Shown: positions 46,572 through 57,946, counted from the first letter of the stretch. The stretch: 64,000 nucleotides of DNA from Pseudomonas thermotolerans DSM 14292 (GCF_000364625.1 NZ_KB822616.1:1-64000), one strand, 5' to 3'. Notes: generated from the letters alone by a model not told the origin. A program made the numbers and translations.

Positions 46572-46677
46572 AGGGGCAAACCGTCCAGGGCCCTCCCCCC
46601 TCCGGCAAGCGGTCGAGGGGTGGTCCGTGCCGGTGCTGCGCCTTCCCGATGACCCCACGCGGCGGAAACGGCAGGTC

Positions 46678-47631
46678 CTACTGGAGAACCCCGACTTCCT
46701 TGTAGAAGCGCTCGGCCCCCGGGTGCAGGGGAATCGGCAGGTTACGGGTAGCGGTTTCCAGACTGATGTCCTTGGCGGCGGCGTGGGCGTTGGCCAGGCG
46801 CGGCAGGTTGTCGAACATCAGTTTGGTCATCTGGTAGGCCAGCTCGTCGGAAACACCCTCGTGGGTCACCAGGATGTTGGTGATGGCCACGGTGGGCACG
46901 TCGCTGTCCTGACCTTCATAGGTGCCGGCCGGAATCACCCCCGGCTGGTAGGACGGCCGGCCGATCTTGGCCACCACCTCGGCGGGAACCTCCACGAAGT
47001 TCAGCGGCAGGGTCGCAGCCAGATCGCGGATCGCCGCCATGCCCAGCCCGGAGGACTGCAGGGTGGCGTCCAGCTGGCGGTTCTTGATCAGCTCCACCGA
47101 TTCGGCATAGGGCAGGTACTCGACGCGCCCCATGTCGTCGTAGCTCAGCCCGGCCGCGGCGAAGATGGCGCGGGCGTTCAGCTCGGTGCCGGAGCGCGGC
47201 GCGCCAACCGAGATGCGCTTGCCCTTGAGATCGGCCAGGGTCTTGATGCCGGATTCCTTGCTGGCGACGATCTGGATGTAGTTCGGGTAGGTTCCGGCGA
47301 TCGCCCGCAGCTTCTTCAGCGGCGCCTTGAAGCCGACCTCTTCGACGCCGTTCCAGGCATCCTCCACCGAGTCGCCGAGGGAGAAGGCCAGTTCGCCACG
47401 ACCGGCCTGCAGCAGGTTGAGGTTCTCCACCGAGGCCTTGGTGGCCTGTACCGAGGTGCGCGCACCGTCGATCTGCCCGTAGATCTGGGACAGGCCGACG
47501 CCGATCGGGTAGTAGACCCCGCTGGTACCACCGGTAAGGATGTTGATGAAGGTAGGCGCCGCCAGGACTGCGGTGCTGGCAGTGATGGCCGCGGCTGCGG
47601 CGAACAGGCTCAGGCGCTTGGTCAGTCGCAT
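46678..47631 (-). CDS. TAXI-family TRAP solute-binding protein
   Basis: A 317-residue periplasmic binding protein with signal peptide (KRLSLFAAAAAITASTAVLAA) and the TAXI signature ILTGGTSGVYYPIGVGLSQIY. Other features: SVQATKASVENLNLL and GKRISVGAPRSGTELNARAIFAAAGL. TAXI proteins bind glutamate, alpha-ketoglutarate and other small acids; the ligand here is unknown. GGAGG 8 bp upstream selects the ATG at 47629-47631. First gene of the operon, downstream of a sigma-54 promoter. Confidence 0.93.
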   Translation of the reverse strand: MRLTKRLSLFAAAAAITASTAVLAAPTFINILTGGTSGVYYPIGVGLSQIYGQIDGARTSVQATKASVENLNLLQAGRGELAFSLGDSVEDAWNGVEEVGFKAPLKKLRAIAGTYPNYIQIVASKESGIKTLADLKGKRISVGAPRSGTELNARAIFAAAGLSYDDMGRVEYLPYAESVELIKNRQLDATLQSSGLGMAAIRDLAATLPLNFVEVPAEVVAKIGRPSYQPGVIPAGTYEGQDSDVPTVAITNILVTHEGVSDELAYQMTKLMFDNLPRLANAHAAAKDISLETATRNLPIPLHPGAERFYKEVGVLQ

Positions 47632-47699
47632 GAGTAAAGCCTCCATTGTTGTTATTGGTCGTCGACGGGCTGGATGTTCCCGCCGCTGGAGACTGCCCT

Positions 47700-47715
47700 A
47701 GCAGGGTGCGTGCCA
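47700..47715 (-). promoter_or_regulatory. Sigma-54 promoter of TAXI-TRAP operon
   Basis: On the minus strand TGGCACGCACCCTGCT matches the -24/-12 consensus TGGCACR-N4-TTGCW at all but one defined base; the GG (-24) and GC (-12) pairs have the correct spacing. It is about 70 bp upstream of the binding-protein ATG and downstream of a gene for a sigma-54 activator. Confidence 0.85.
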
Positions 47716-47775
47716 GCGCCGCACGGCCCCATTTCCGGGCATTTCCGGCGTGCAGGGGGAGCGGCATGAGCAAAA

Positions 47776-47817
47776 ATCCGCCTATTGGAGACTTTCCATC
47801 GGCAAGATTCCGCCTAC
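47776..47817 (-). promoter_or_regulatory. Paired upstream activator sites
   Basis: ATCCGCCTAT (47776-47785) and TTCCGCCTAC (47808-47817) repeat with a 32-bp period (three turns), some 60-100 bp upstream of the -24 element. A third copy, ATCCGCCTAT, lies at 51017-51026 at the start of the sensor gene. This placement suits binding by the adjacent sigma-54 activator. Confidence 0.6.
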
Positions 47818-47854
47818 CGTCAGGACAGGTCCGAGCGCCCGCCTCGCGGAAAGT

Positions 47855-49197
<1,343 letters not shown>

Positions 49198-49201
<4 letters not shown>

Positions 49202-51018
49202 GATACCTCCTGATTCGACGGCGGCAGTGTAGCCGGGATCGCCGCCGGCGGGGCCAGCGGCAGACACAGGGTGAACACCGCCCCGCGGGTGCCGTTGGCC
49301 ACCTCCAGGCTGCCGCCCAGGTCACGGACGATGCCGTAGGACACCGCGAGGCCGAGGCCCAGGCCCTTACCGACCGGCTTGGTGGTGAAGAAGGGCTCGA
49401 AGACCCGCGGCAGATCCGCCTCGGCGATGCCCCCGCCGCTGTCCTCGATGCGGCACAGGCACTGCTCGCCGGCGCGGGCGACGCTCAGCCACAGGCGCCG
49501 CTCGGGGGCCTCGGCCATGGCGTCCAGGGCGTTGTTGAGCAGGTTGAGCAGCACTTGTTCGAGACGGATGCCGTCGCCCACCACCTGCACCTCGGGGTCG
49601 AGCCGGGCATCCAGCTGCACGCCTTCCTTGCGCAGGCGCGGGCCCAGCAGCTGCAAGGCCTGCTCCAGCACGGCGGCCGGGCGCAGGCGTTCGCTCAAGC
49701 CCGGCGGGCTCTTGCGCGCGAAGGTCTTCAGGTGGCCGGTGAGCGCGGCCATGCGCTGCAGGAGGCCGTCGACCCGCTGCAGACCGTCCAGCACCTCCTG
49801 GTCGCGGCCGGCCGCCTGCAGCAGGCGCAGGCTGCCCAGCTGCATCTGCAGGGCGGTGAGCGGCTGGTTGATCTCGTGAGCCAGGGCCGCGGACATCTGT
49901 CCCAGGGCGGCCATCCGCGCGGCGTGCACCAGTTCCTCCTGGGCCTGCCGCAGTTCGGCGGTGCGCAGACTGACCTCGCGCTCCAGGCGCTCGCGGATGC
50001 CGGCCTGCAGGCGCCGGTTCTTGCGCCGCTGGGCGAGGAACAGCAGCAGGAAAGCCAGGGCCAGCCAGGCGCCGGCGCCGGCCAGCCGGTAGCTGCGCAT
50101 GCTGTCCGCCATGCTGGCGGGCTCGACGAGCAGATGCAGGGTCCAGCCCAGCTCGGGCAGCTCGAGGCGCTGCCAGAGGTAGTCGCGCCGGCCCTCCGGA
50201 CCGGCGACCTGCACCCAGTCGGCGCTGGCGTCGATGCTCCGCTGCACGCGGCGATCGAGCAGTTGCAGGGCCTGCTCGGCATAGCGGCGGACTTCCACCA
50301 GCTCGGCGCGCTCCGCCTCGCGCAGCGGACGCAGGGCGCGGAAGCGCCAGGCCGGGCGGTTACTGAGGACCACCACCTGGAAGTCGTCGGCGACCAGCAG
50401 CACCCCGGACTGGGCGGCCCATTCGCGCTGCAGCTCCTCCAGCTCGAGCTTGACCGCCAGCACCCCCAGCGGGCTGCCGTCGTCGTCGCGGACCACGTGG
50501 GAAAGGAAGTAGCCAGGCACCCCGGTGGTCACCCCCACGGCGAAGTAGCGCGCCCCGCCGCCGTGGCGCAGGGCGTCCTGGAAATAGGGACGGAAGGCGT
50601 AGTTATGGCCGACGAAGCTGCCCTCCTCGCGCCAGTTGCTGGCCGCCAGGGCCTCGCCCTGCAGGTTCATCAGGTACAGCACGTTGGCCCCGGCCGCCCG
50701 GTTCAGACGCTCCAGACGCTCGTTGAGGGCCTGCCGGCGCGCGTGGTCCTTGGGGTCACGCAGCAGCGCGCGGATGTCGCCGTCCATGGCCAGCAGCGCG
50801 GGCACCGAGCTGAAGCGCTCCACCAGGGTGCGGATCGACTGGGCGTAGAGCTGCAGCTGGTCACGCGCCTCGCCGCTGCGCTCGGCCCAGGCCTGCCGCT
50901 CGGCCAGACGCCCGGCCAGCCAGACGCTCAGGCAGAGCCCGGCGAGGATGACCAGGATGCCGGACAACAGGCGACGGCGCGACGGGGAAACGGACATGGA
51001 CGACTCGGACGGATGCAT
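49198..51018 (-). CDS. Sensor histidine kinase (DctB-like)
   Basis: A 606-residue membrane kinase: first helix about 16-35, a periplasmic double-Cache-type sensor (about 40-305), second helix about 313-330, coiled coil, HisKA with phosphorylated His381 (ALAHEINQPLTAL), and HATPase with NLLNNALDAM and GKGLGLGLAVSYGIV. Cache sensors of this type bind C4-dicarboxylates and related acids directly. The first ATG (51018) has only a close AGGCGG; the ATG seven codons later (50997) is an equal alternative. Coupled to the regulator gene. Confidence 0.93.
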
Positions 51019-51086
51019 CCGCCTATCTTAGAGGCACCGGTTCCCTCCTCGCGAATCGTCCCATGCCGCCCGTCGTCCGGCGGCCT

Positions 51087-52271
51087 TCAGCGATACAGGT
51101 CGGCGCGGCTCCAGGGCAGCTGGTGGGAGCCGTCGGCCAGCGGCTTCACGGCGAGCACCTGGTGAAGGTTGATCCAGCCCTTGGCGAAGCCGTAGGAGCA
51201 TCCGGCCAGGTAAACCCGCCAGATGCGTAGGGTCTGCGCGGGGACCAGGCGCGCCGCCTCGTCGAGCCGCGCCTCCAGGTTCTGGCTCCAGAACGCCAGG
51301 GTGCGCGCGTAGTGCGGACGCAGGCTTTCCACGTCGACCACCTCCAGACCGGCCTCGCTGAGGTCGCCGACGATCCGCGCCAGATGCGGCAGCTCGCCGT
51401 GGGGGAACACGTAGCGGTCGATGAAGTCGCCGGCGCCGCGGCCCACCGGGCGGCCGTCGACGTGCCTGGCGGTGATCCCGTGGTTCATCACCAGGCCGCC
51501 CGGGCGCACCGCCTCGAACAGCCTGCGGCAGTACAGCGGCAGGTTGACGTGGCCGACATGCTCGAACATGCCGACGCTGACCACCTTGTCGAAGCGCCCG
51601 TCCGCCGGCAGGTCGCGGTAGTCCAGCAGCTCCAGCTGGACCTGCTCTTGCAGGCCCTCCTCGGCGACCCGCTGGCGGGCCAGGGCCAGCTGTTCACGGC
51701 TCAGGGTGATGCCGTAGACCCGCGCGCCGAACTCCCGGGCGGCGAAGCGCGCCAGGCCGCCCCAGCCGCAGCCGACGTCGAGCAGGTAGTCGCCGCGCTG
51801 GAGGCGCAGCTTGCGGCACAGGTGACGCAGCTTGGCCTGCTGGGCGGTGTCCAGGTCCTCCTCGCCGGTCTCGAAGTAGGCGCAGGAATAGACCATGTCG
51901 CGGTCCAGCCACAGTTTGTAGAAGTCGTTGGAGAGGTCGTAGTGGTAGGAGATCGCCGCCGCGTCGGTGGACTTGTCATGCTCGCGGCGGGGCGGCGGCG
52001 GCCCCTGCTCCTCGCCAAGCAGCGCCTCGCTGAGCGCATCGCCGATGCGGATCACCTCGTCGATCGGCCCTTCCAGGTCCAGCCGGCCCTCCACGTAGGC
52101 ACTGCCCAGGGCGTCCAGAGTGGGCTGCCGGAGCAGTTCGAGCATGCCTGGATCGCGGAGGACCAGGGTGACCTTGGGCTCGGGACTGAGGTCGAGTTCC
52201 TTGCCGTCCCACAGGCGCAGCCGCAGGGGCAGCTTGAGTGTGCTCAGGATTGGCTGAAGTTGCGCCAACAT
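51087..52271 (-). CDS. cfa: Cyclopropane-fatty-acyl-phospholipid synthase
   Basis: A 394-residue SAM-dependent enzyme adding a methylene bridge to unsaturated fatty-acyl chains of membrane lipids. An N-terminal lipid-binding region of about 100 residues precedes SAM loop LLDVGCGWGGLARFA and IRYEYFPQG-type MNHGITARHVDGRPVG. The C-terminal YLAGCSYGFAKGWINLHQ contains the conserved active-site cysteine. Length is standard. Monocistronic by spacing. Confidence 0.93.
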   Translation of the reverse strand: MLAQLQPILSTLKLPLRLRLWDGKELDLSPEPKVTLVLRDPGMLELLRQPTLDALGSAYVEGRLDLEGPIDEVIRIGDALSEALLGEEQGPPPPRREHDKSTDAAAISYHYDLSNDFYKLWLDRDMVYSCAYFETGEEDLDTAQQAKLRHLCRKLRLQRGDYLLDVGCGWGGLARFAAREFGARVYGITLSREQLALARQRVAEEGLQEQVQLELLDYRDLPADGRFDKVVSVGMFEHVGHVNLPLYCRRLFEAVRPGGLVMNHGITARHVDGRPVGRGAGDFIDRYVFPHGELPHLARIVGDLSEAGLEVVDVESLRPHYARTLAFWSQNLEARLDEAARLVPAQTLRIWRVYLAGCSYGFAKGWINLHQVLAVKPLADGSHQLPWSRADLYR

Positions 52272-52368
52272 TGGAGTACCCCCCTGTCCGTGACAGACAA
52301 GGCAAAGAGTAGTCCAGTTGCCCGCGCAGCCAAACCGCGGGACGCAACCCTGGGTGCCAGCCGCCTGC

Positions 52369-54033
52369 TCAGGCGCCCGCCACGGCGGGCGTCGCCTCCG
52401 GCCTCAGACTGTCCAGGGCTGCACGGAAGTCGGCGTGGTAGTTCTCCGCGCCGATGGTCTGCAGGATCCCGGCCTTGCCCAGCTTGCCAAGCACCCGACC
52501 GCGCGCCTCGCAGAGCTTCACGCGGATGCCGCGGCGATGCAGTTGCTCGATCACTTCCTCGAGGGTCTGGATGCCGGTGATGTCCATGAAGGGCACCCGC
52601 TTGAGGCGGATCACCAGCACCTGCGGATCGGAATGGGTCTGTGCCAAGACCCGCTCGAAGGTCTCCGCAGCGCCGAAGAACAGCGGCCCTTCGATGGTGT
52701 AGACCAGCACCCCGGCTGGCAGGTGAGCATGGCCCTGCCCGCCCAGCTCGGCCTCCAGCTCCTGCTCGACCACCTGCTGGACCGCCACCGAGCCGGCCAT
52801 GCGGCGCATGAACAGCAGCATGGCGAGGATCACCCCGATGTTCACCGCGATCACCAGATCGCTGAACACGGTGAGCAGGAAGGTCACCAGCAGCACCGCC
52901 ACGTCGGCGCGCGGCGCGCGCTGCACCATGCGCTTGAAGTGCTTCAGCTCGCTCATGTTCCAGGCCACCACGAAAAGGATGGCGGCCAGCGCGCAGAGCG
53001 GGATGTCCGAGGCCAGGGGGGCGAGGAACAGGAGGATGAGCAGCAGGGTCAGGGCATGGAACACTCCGGCCAGCGGCCCGGTGGCGCCGTTGCGGACGTT
53101 GGTGGCGGTGCGCGCCAGGGCGCCGGTGGCGGCGAAGCCGCCGAACAGCGGCGCGGCGATGTTGGCGATGCCCTGGCCGATCAACTCCTGGTTGGAGTCG
53201 TGCTTGGTGCCGGCCATGCCGTCAGCGACCACCGCCGAGAGCAGCGACTCGATGGCGCCGAGCATCGCGATGGCAAAGGCCGGGCCGATCAGTTCTAGGA
53301 TCCGCGGCAGGGTGATGTCCGGCAGACCGAAGCTCGGCAGCCCCTGGGGAATGCCGCCGAAGGCGCTGCCGATGGTGGCCACCCCGTCGAACTGGAACAG
53401 CGCCTGGATGGCAGTGACCACCAGCATGGCCACCAGCGGCCCGGGCACCTTCTTCAGGCCGGGCACCCGCGGCGCGAAGATCACCAGCAGCAGCGCCGTG
53501 ACGGCCAGCAGGGTGGTGGTCGGATGCAGGTGCGGCAGCGCCTGCAGCAGGTGCCAGAAGCGCTCGTGGAAATGCTCGCCGGTCACTGCCGGCAGGCCAA
53601 AGAAGTCCTTCCACTGGCCGACCCAGATGATCACCCCGATGCCGGCGGTGAAGCCGACGATCACCGGGTCGGGGATGAACTTGATGATCGAGCCGAGACG
53701 GCCGATGCCCAGGCAGAGGAGAATCACCCCGGCCATCAGGGTGGCGATCTGTAGACCGTCGACGCCGTGCTTGGCAGTCACCCCGGCGAGGATGACGATG
53801 AAGGCGCCGGTCGGCCCGGCGATCTGCAGGCGACTGCCGCCGCACAGGGACACCAGCAGGCCGGCGACGATCGCAGTGTAGATGCCCTGCTCGGGCTTCA
53901 CCCCGGAGGCGATGGCGAACGCCATGGCCAGCGGCAGCGCCACCACCCCGACTACCAAGCCAGCCACCAGGTTGCGCAGCCAGTGCTTGCGCCCCAGCAG
54001 CCCCGCCTTCCACGCCTCATGCACCGCCAGCAT
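52369..54033 (-). CDS. SulP-family anion permease with STAS domain
   Basis: A 554-residue SulP transporter: about twelve helices including LVVGVVALPLAMAFAIASGVKPEQGIYTAIVAGLLVSLCGGS and NQELIGQGIANIAAPLFGG, then a C-terminal STAS domain (about 440-540) with VLVIRLKRVPFMDITGIQTLEEV. Bacterial members carry sulfate, bicarbonate or dicarboxylates, so the substrate cannot be named. The gene is divergent from a sulfonate-type binding protein; a sulfur role is suggested, not shown. Confidence 0.9.
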   Translation of the reverse strand: MLAVHEAWKAGLLGRKHWLRNLVAGLVVGVVALPLAMAFAIASGVKPEQGIYTAIVAGLLVSLCGGSRLQIAGPTGAFIVILAGVTAKHGVDGLQIATLMAGVILLCLGIGRLGSIIKFIPDPVIVGFTAGIGVIIWVGQWKDFFGLPAVTGEHFHERFWHLLQALPHLHPTTTLLAVTALLLVIFAPRVPGLKKVPGPLVAMLVVTAIQALFQFDGVATIGSAFGGIPQGLPSFGLPDITLPRILELIGPAFAIAMLGAIESLLSAVVADGMAGTKHDSNQELIGQGIANIAAPLFGGFAATGALARTATNVRNGATGPLAGVFHALTLLLILLFLAPLASDIPLCALAAILFVVAWNMSELKHFKRMVQRAPRADVAVLLVTFLLTVFSDLVIAVNIGVILAMLLFMRRMAGSVAVQQVVEQELEAELGGQGHAHLPAGVLVYTIEGPLFFGAAETFERVLAQTHSDPQVLVIRLKRVPFMDITGIQTLEEVIEQLHRRGIRVKLCEARGRVLGKLGKAGILQTIGAENYHADFRAALDSLRPEATPAVAGA

Positions 54034-54210
54034 TGCAGCCCCCTAAAAACATGTGCATGCGAAAGCTCGCGATTTTACCAGAAGGCACCCTCCAACGAGC
54101 GCTCTGAGCCGCCATCCCGCCGGGGGTGACCGAGGAGATCGCCGCTCGTGCGGCAAGCCGAGCAGAGTGGCAGGCCCCATCGCCCAGCCGATCCGGTCAT
54201 TGCGCCGCCT

Positions 54211-54270
54211 CTTATAAGAAAATTCCTAAAAGCTATTTTTTAATAATTTTTTATATCTGTATGTTATTGG
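54211..54270 (+). promoter_or_regulatory. AT-rich promoter region of sulfonate-binding protein gene
   Basis: About 60 bp of A/T-rich DNA (beginning CTTATAAGAAAATTCCTAAA) inside otherwise GC-rich sequence, 60-120 bp upstream of the ATG at 54330. It is the only such stretch nearby. In Pseudomonas, sulfur-starvation genes are often preceded by similar AT-rich activator sites (CysB type), but I cannot assign a protein. The whole 54034-54329 gap is non-coding. Confidence 0.5.
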
Positions 54271-54329
54271 ATCACCTCGATATGGGTGGCTGCCCGGCCA
54301 CCCCGGATCCATCTCCAGGAGTTCGTCCC

Positions 54330-55304
54330 ATGTCTCGCATCCTTCGTCCCCTGCTGCTGGCAGGCGCCGTACTGGGCGGCCTGTCGAGCCTCACGGCCCA
54401 GGCCGACACCCTGCGCATCGGTTTCCAGAAATCCTCCACCCTGCTCACCGTGGCCAAGCAGCAGGGCACCCTGGAAAAGGCCCTCGCCGCCCGCGGTACC
54501 AAAGTCAGCTGGCACGAGTTCCCCAGCGGCCTGCCCCTGCTGGAATCCCTGAACGTCGGCAACGTGGACATCTCCGCGGACGTGGCGGACACCGTGCCGG
54601 TGTTCGCCCAGGCGGCCGGCGCCCAGCTCACCTACTACGCGCTGGAAACCCCCTCGCCCAACGCCCAGGCCGTGCTGGTAGCGCAGGATTCCCCGCTCAA
54701 GTCGCTGGCCGATCTGAAGGGCAAGCGGGTGGCGGTGACCAAGGCCGCCGGCAGTCACTATCTGCTGATCGCCGCCCTGGCCAAGGCCGGCCTGAGCTTC
54801 AAGGACATCCAGCCCTCCTACCTGACCCCGGCCGACGGCCGTGCCGCCTTCGAGAACGGCAATGTGGACGCCTGGGTGACCTGGGAGCCCTTCGTTTCCA
54901 GCGCCCAGCTGCAGCAGAACGCCCGCACCCTGGCCAGCGGCGAGGGCCTGGCCAGTTACCAGCGCTACTACCTGGCCTCCACGCCCTATGCCGAGCAGCA
55001 TCCGGAAGTGCTGGCCGTGGTGTTCGAGACCCTGCAGCAGACCGGGCGCTGGATCAAGGCGCACCCCGAAGAGGCCGCCCAGGTGCTCGGCCCGCTGTGG
55101 GGCGGGCTGGACGCCCGCACCGTGCAGCAGGCCAACCAGCGGCGCAGCTACCAGGTGCAGGCCGTGACCCGCGAGGCGCTGGCCGAGCAGCAGGCGATCG
55201 CCGACGCCTTCTACCAAGCGGGGCTGATCCCCAGGAAAGTGGACGCCACCGCGGTGGGCATCTGGCAGCCGGACGCCGCCCAGGTTACGGCGCACAGCCA
55301 CTGA
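54330..55304 (+). CDS. Aliphatic-sulfonate-type ABC solute-binding protein (SsuA-like)
   Basis: A 324-residue periplasmic binding protein: signal peptide (RPLLLAGAVLGGLSSLTAQA), then LRIGFQKSSTLLTVAKQQGTLEKAL, VSWHEFPSGLPLLESLNVGNVDIS and NVDAWVTWEPFVSSAQ, the SsuA/TauA-type core. No ABC ATPase, permease or monooxygenase gene is adjacent, so it is an orphan in this window. CAGGAG precedes the ATG at 54330; the long in-frame extension upstream runs through AT-rich promoter DNA and is not coding. Confidence 0.9.
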   Translation: MSRILRPLLLAGAVLGGLSSLTAQADTLRIGFQKSSTLLTVAKQQGTLEKALAARGTKVSWHEFPSGLPLLESLNVGNVDISADVADTVPVFAQAAGAQLTYYALETPSPNAQAVLVAQDSPLKSLADLKGKRVAVTKAAGSHYLLIAALAKAGLSFKDIQPSYLTPADGRAAFENGNVDAWVTWEPFVSSAQLQQNARTLASGEGLASYQRYYLASTPYAEQHPEVLAVVFETLQQTGRWIKAHPEEAAQVLGPLWGGLDARTVQQANQRRSYQVQAVTREALAEQQAIADAFYQAGLIPRKVDATAVGIWQPDAAQVTAHSH

Positions 55305-55366
55305 GGCCCGACGCGGGCGTCGCCGCCGCTCACTCGACGGTGACGCTCTTCGCCAGGTTGCGCGGC
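55290..55366 (-). other. Predicted Tn7 attachment site (attTn7)
   Basis: Tn7 recognises the last codons of glmS, here [11 protein letters not shown] ending at 55330, and inserts about 25 bp beyond the stop, which falls at about 55305. No transposon is present. The insertion point is at the stop of the convergent SsuA-like gene (55302-55304). The 25-bp spacer contains GCCCGACGCGGGC, a small hairpin. Confidence 0.75.
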
Positions 55367-57165
55367 TGGTCCACGTCGGTGCCCTTGAGCACCGCGACGT
55401 AGTAGGACAGCAGCTGCAGCGGCACCGTGTAGAGGATCGGCGCCAGGGCGTCGATCACGTGCGGCACGTGCACCACGTGGGTGCCCTCGCCGTTGTCCAG
55501 CCCGGCCTGGGCATCGGCGAAGACGATCAGCTCGCCGCCGCGGGCACGCACTTCCTGCAGGTTGGACTTGAGCTTCTCGAGCAGCTCGTTGTTCGGCGCC
55601 ACGGTGACCACCGGCATGTCGGCATCCACCAGGGCCAGCGGGCCGTGCTTGAGCTCGCCGGCCGGGTAGGCCTCGGCGTGGATGTAGGAGATCTCCTTGA
55701 GCTTCAGCGCCCCTTCCATGGCCACCGGGTACTGGGCGCCGCGGCCGAGGAACAGGGTGTGGTGCTTCTCGGCGAACAGCTCGGCGACCTTCTCCACGGT
55801 GCGGTCCATGGCCAACGCCTCGCCGAGGTGGGCCGGCAGGCGGCGCAGCTCGCGGACCAGCCCGGCCTCCACGTCCGCATTCAGGCAGCCACGGGTCCGG
55901 CCGAGGGCCAGAGTCAGCAGCATCAGCGCCACCAGCTGGGTGGTGAAGGCCTTGGTGGAGGCCACGCCGATCTCCGGACCGGCGTTGGTCAGCAGGCACA
56001 GGTCGGATTCGCGCACCAGGGAGCTGGTCGCCACGTTGCAGATCGCCAGGCTGGCCAGGTAGCCGAAGGCCTTGGCGTTGCGCAGGGCGGCCAGGGTGTC
56101 GGCAGTCTCCCCGGACTGGGAAATGGTCACGAACAGGGTGTCCGGCTGCACCACCACCTTGCGGTAGCGGAACTCGCTGGCCACCTCCACCTGGCAGGGC
56201 ACCCCGGCCAGCTCCTCCAGCCAGTAGCGGGCCACCATGCCGGCGTGGTAGCTGGTCCCGCAGGCAACTATCTGCACGTTGCGCACCCGGGCGAACAGCT
56301 CGGCGGCCTGCGGGCCGAAGGCGTCCACCAGTACCTGCTGTTGGCCGAGCCGACCTTCCAGGGTGCGCTGCACCACGCTGGGCTGCTCGTGGATCTCCTT
56401 GAGCATGAAGTGCCGGTACTCGCCCTTGTCGGCGGCCTCGGCGCCTTCGTGGTACTGCACCGTCTCACGCTGCACCGGATTGCCCGCCTGGTCCCAGATC
56501 AGCACCTGGTCGCGGCGGATCTCGGCGATGTCGCCCTCCTCCAGGTACATGAAGCGGTCGGTCACTTGGCGCAAGGCCAGTTGGTCGGAGGCCAGGAAGT
56601 TCTCGCCGTGGCCCAGGCCGATCACCAGCGGGCTGCCGCTGCGCGCGGCGAGCAGGCGGTCCGGCTGGCGCGCGGAGATCACTGCCAGGCCGTAGGCGCC
56701 GTGCAGCTCGGCCACCGCGGCCTTGAGCGCGGCGGTGAGGTCGCCAAGTTCCTTGAGCTTGTGGTCGATCAGATGGACGATCACCTCGGTGTCGGTGTCC
56801 GAAGCGAAGGCGTAACCCAGGCCTTTCAGGCGCTGACGCAGCTCCTCGTGGTTTTCGATGATGCCGTTGTGCACCACCGCCATCTCGGTGCCGGAGAAGT
56901 GCGGGTGGGCGTTGCGCTCGCTGGGCGCGCCGTGGGTCGCCCAGCGGGTGTGGGCGATGCCCAGGCGGCCGGCCAGCGGCTGCTCCTGCAGGGCGCGCTC
57001 CAGCTCGGCCACCTTGCCGGCGCGGCGCACGCGTTCCAGGATTCCGGCGTTGGTGAACAGCGCCAGGCCGGCGCTATCGTAGCCGCGGTACTCCAGGCGC
57101 TTGAGGCCCTCGACCAGTACCGCGGTGATGTTGCGTTCGGCGATGGCGCCCACGATGCCGCACAT
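55330..57165 (-). CDS. glmS: Glucosamine-6-phosphate synthase
   Basis: A 611-residue glutamine:fructose-6-phosphate aminotransferase, first step to UDP-GlcNAc. N-terminal nucleophile Cys2 (MCGIVGA), glutaminase motifs HTRWATHG, two SIS domains ([34 protein letters not shown]) and the C-terminal [12 protein letters not shown] strong AGGAGG precedes the ATG. It lies 21 bp after glmR, so the two are likely co-transcribed. End product and regulator pair match other Pseudomonas. Confidence 0.96.
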   Translation of the reverse strand: MCGIVGAIAERNITAVLVEGLKRLEYRGYDSAGLALFTNAGILERVRRAGKVAELERALQEQPLAGRLGIAHTRWATHGAPSERNAHPHFSGTEMAVVHNGIIENHEELRQRLKGLGYAFASDTDTEVIVHLIDHKLKELGDLTAALKAAVAELHGAYGLAVISARQPDRLLAARSGSPLVIGLGHGENFLASDQLALRQVTDRFMYLEEGDIAEIRRDQVLIWDQAGNPVQRETVQYHEGAEAADKGEYRHFMLKEIHEQPSVVQRTLEGRLGQQQVLVDAFGPQAAELFARVRNVQIVACGTSYHAGMVARYWLEELAGVPCQVEVASEFRYRKVVVQPDTLFVTISQSGETADTLAALRNAKAFGYLASLAICNVATSSLVRESDLCLLTNAGPEIGVASTKAFTTQLVALMLLTLALGRTRGCLNADVEAGLVRELRRLPAHLGEALAMDRTVEKVAELFAEKHHTLFLGRGAQYPVAMEGALKLKEISYIHAEAYPAGELKHGPLALVDADMPVVTVAPNNELLEKLKSNLQEVRARGGELIVFADAQAGLDNGEGTHVVHVPHVIDALAPILYTVPLQLLSYYVAVLKGTDVDQPRNLAKSVTVE

Positions 57166-57186
57166 ATCGATCCCTCCTAAGAGTCT

Positions 57187-57945
57187 TCAACTTGCGACGA
57201 TCAGCTTGATGCCGCGCGCGAGCAGCTGTTCGCGTACATCCTCGGGCAGGCGGTCGTCGGTGATCAGGGTGTGAATGCTGCTCCAGGGCAGCTCGAGGTT
57301 GGGAATCCGGCGGCCGAACTTGTCGGCCTCGACCATCACGATGACTTCCCGGGAGACTTCCGCCATCACCCGCGACAGGCCGAGCAGCTCGTTGAAGGTG
57401 GTGGTGCCGCGCTCCAGGTCGATGCCATCGGCGCCGATGAACAGCTGGTCGAAATCGTAGGAACGCAACACCTGCTCGGCCACCTGGCCCTGGAAGGACT
57501 CCGAGTGCGGGTCCCAGGTGCCGCCGGTCATCAGCAGCACCGGCTCGTGCTCCAGCTCGGTGAGCGCGCGGGCCACGTGCAGCGAGTTGGTCATCACCAC
57601 CAGGCCGGGCTTGTAGCCCAGCTCGGGGATCATCGCCGCGGTGGTGCTGCCGCTGTCGATGATGATCCGCGCATGCTCGCGGATCAGCCCCACGGCGGCA
57701 CGGGCGATTACCTGCTTGTACTGGGAGACCGGCTGGTTGTCGTTGATCAGCTCCTGGGGCAGGGGCACGGCACCGCCGTAGCGGCGCAGCAGCAGGCCGT
57801 TCTTCTCCAGGGCGGCGAGGTCCTTGCGGATGGTGACTTCCGAGGTGGACAGCGCTTTGGACAGCTCGTCGACGCTCACCTCGCCCTGTTCGGCGAGCAG
57901 GGCGAGGATGGTGTGGCGGCGCTGAGCGGTGTCGCGTTTCGACAT
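57187..57945 (-). CDS. glmR: DeoR-family regulator (GlmR)
   Basis: A 252-residue DeoR/GlpR-type repressor: helix-turn-helix at about 20-57 (VSVDELSKALSTSEVTIRKDLAALEKNG) and a sugar-isomerase-like effector domain with IIDSGSTTAAMIPEL and FIGADGIDLERG. The position directly before glmS matches GlmR of P. aeruginosa. A long dyad overlaps the region just upstream of its ATG, suggesting autoregulation in response to an amino-sugar phosphate. Effector is inference. Confidence 0.92.
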   Translation of the reverse strand: MSKRDTAQRRHTILALLAEQGEVSVDELSKALSTSEVTIRKDLAALEKNGLLLRRYGGAVPLPQELINDNQPVSQYKQVIARAAVGLIREHARIIIDSGSTTAAMIPELGYKPGLVVMTNSLHVARALTELEHEPVLLMTGGTWDPHSESFQGQVAEQVLRSYDFDQLFIGADGIDLERGTTTFNELLGLSRVMAEVSREVIVMVEADKFGRRIPNLELPWSSIHTLITDDRLPEDVREQLLARGIKLIVAS

Positions 57946-57946
57946 T

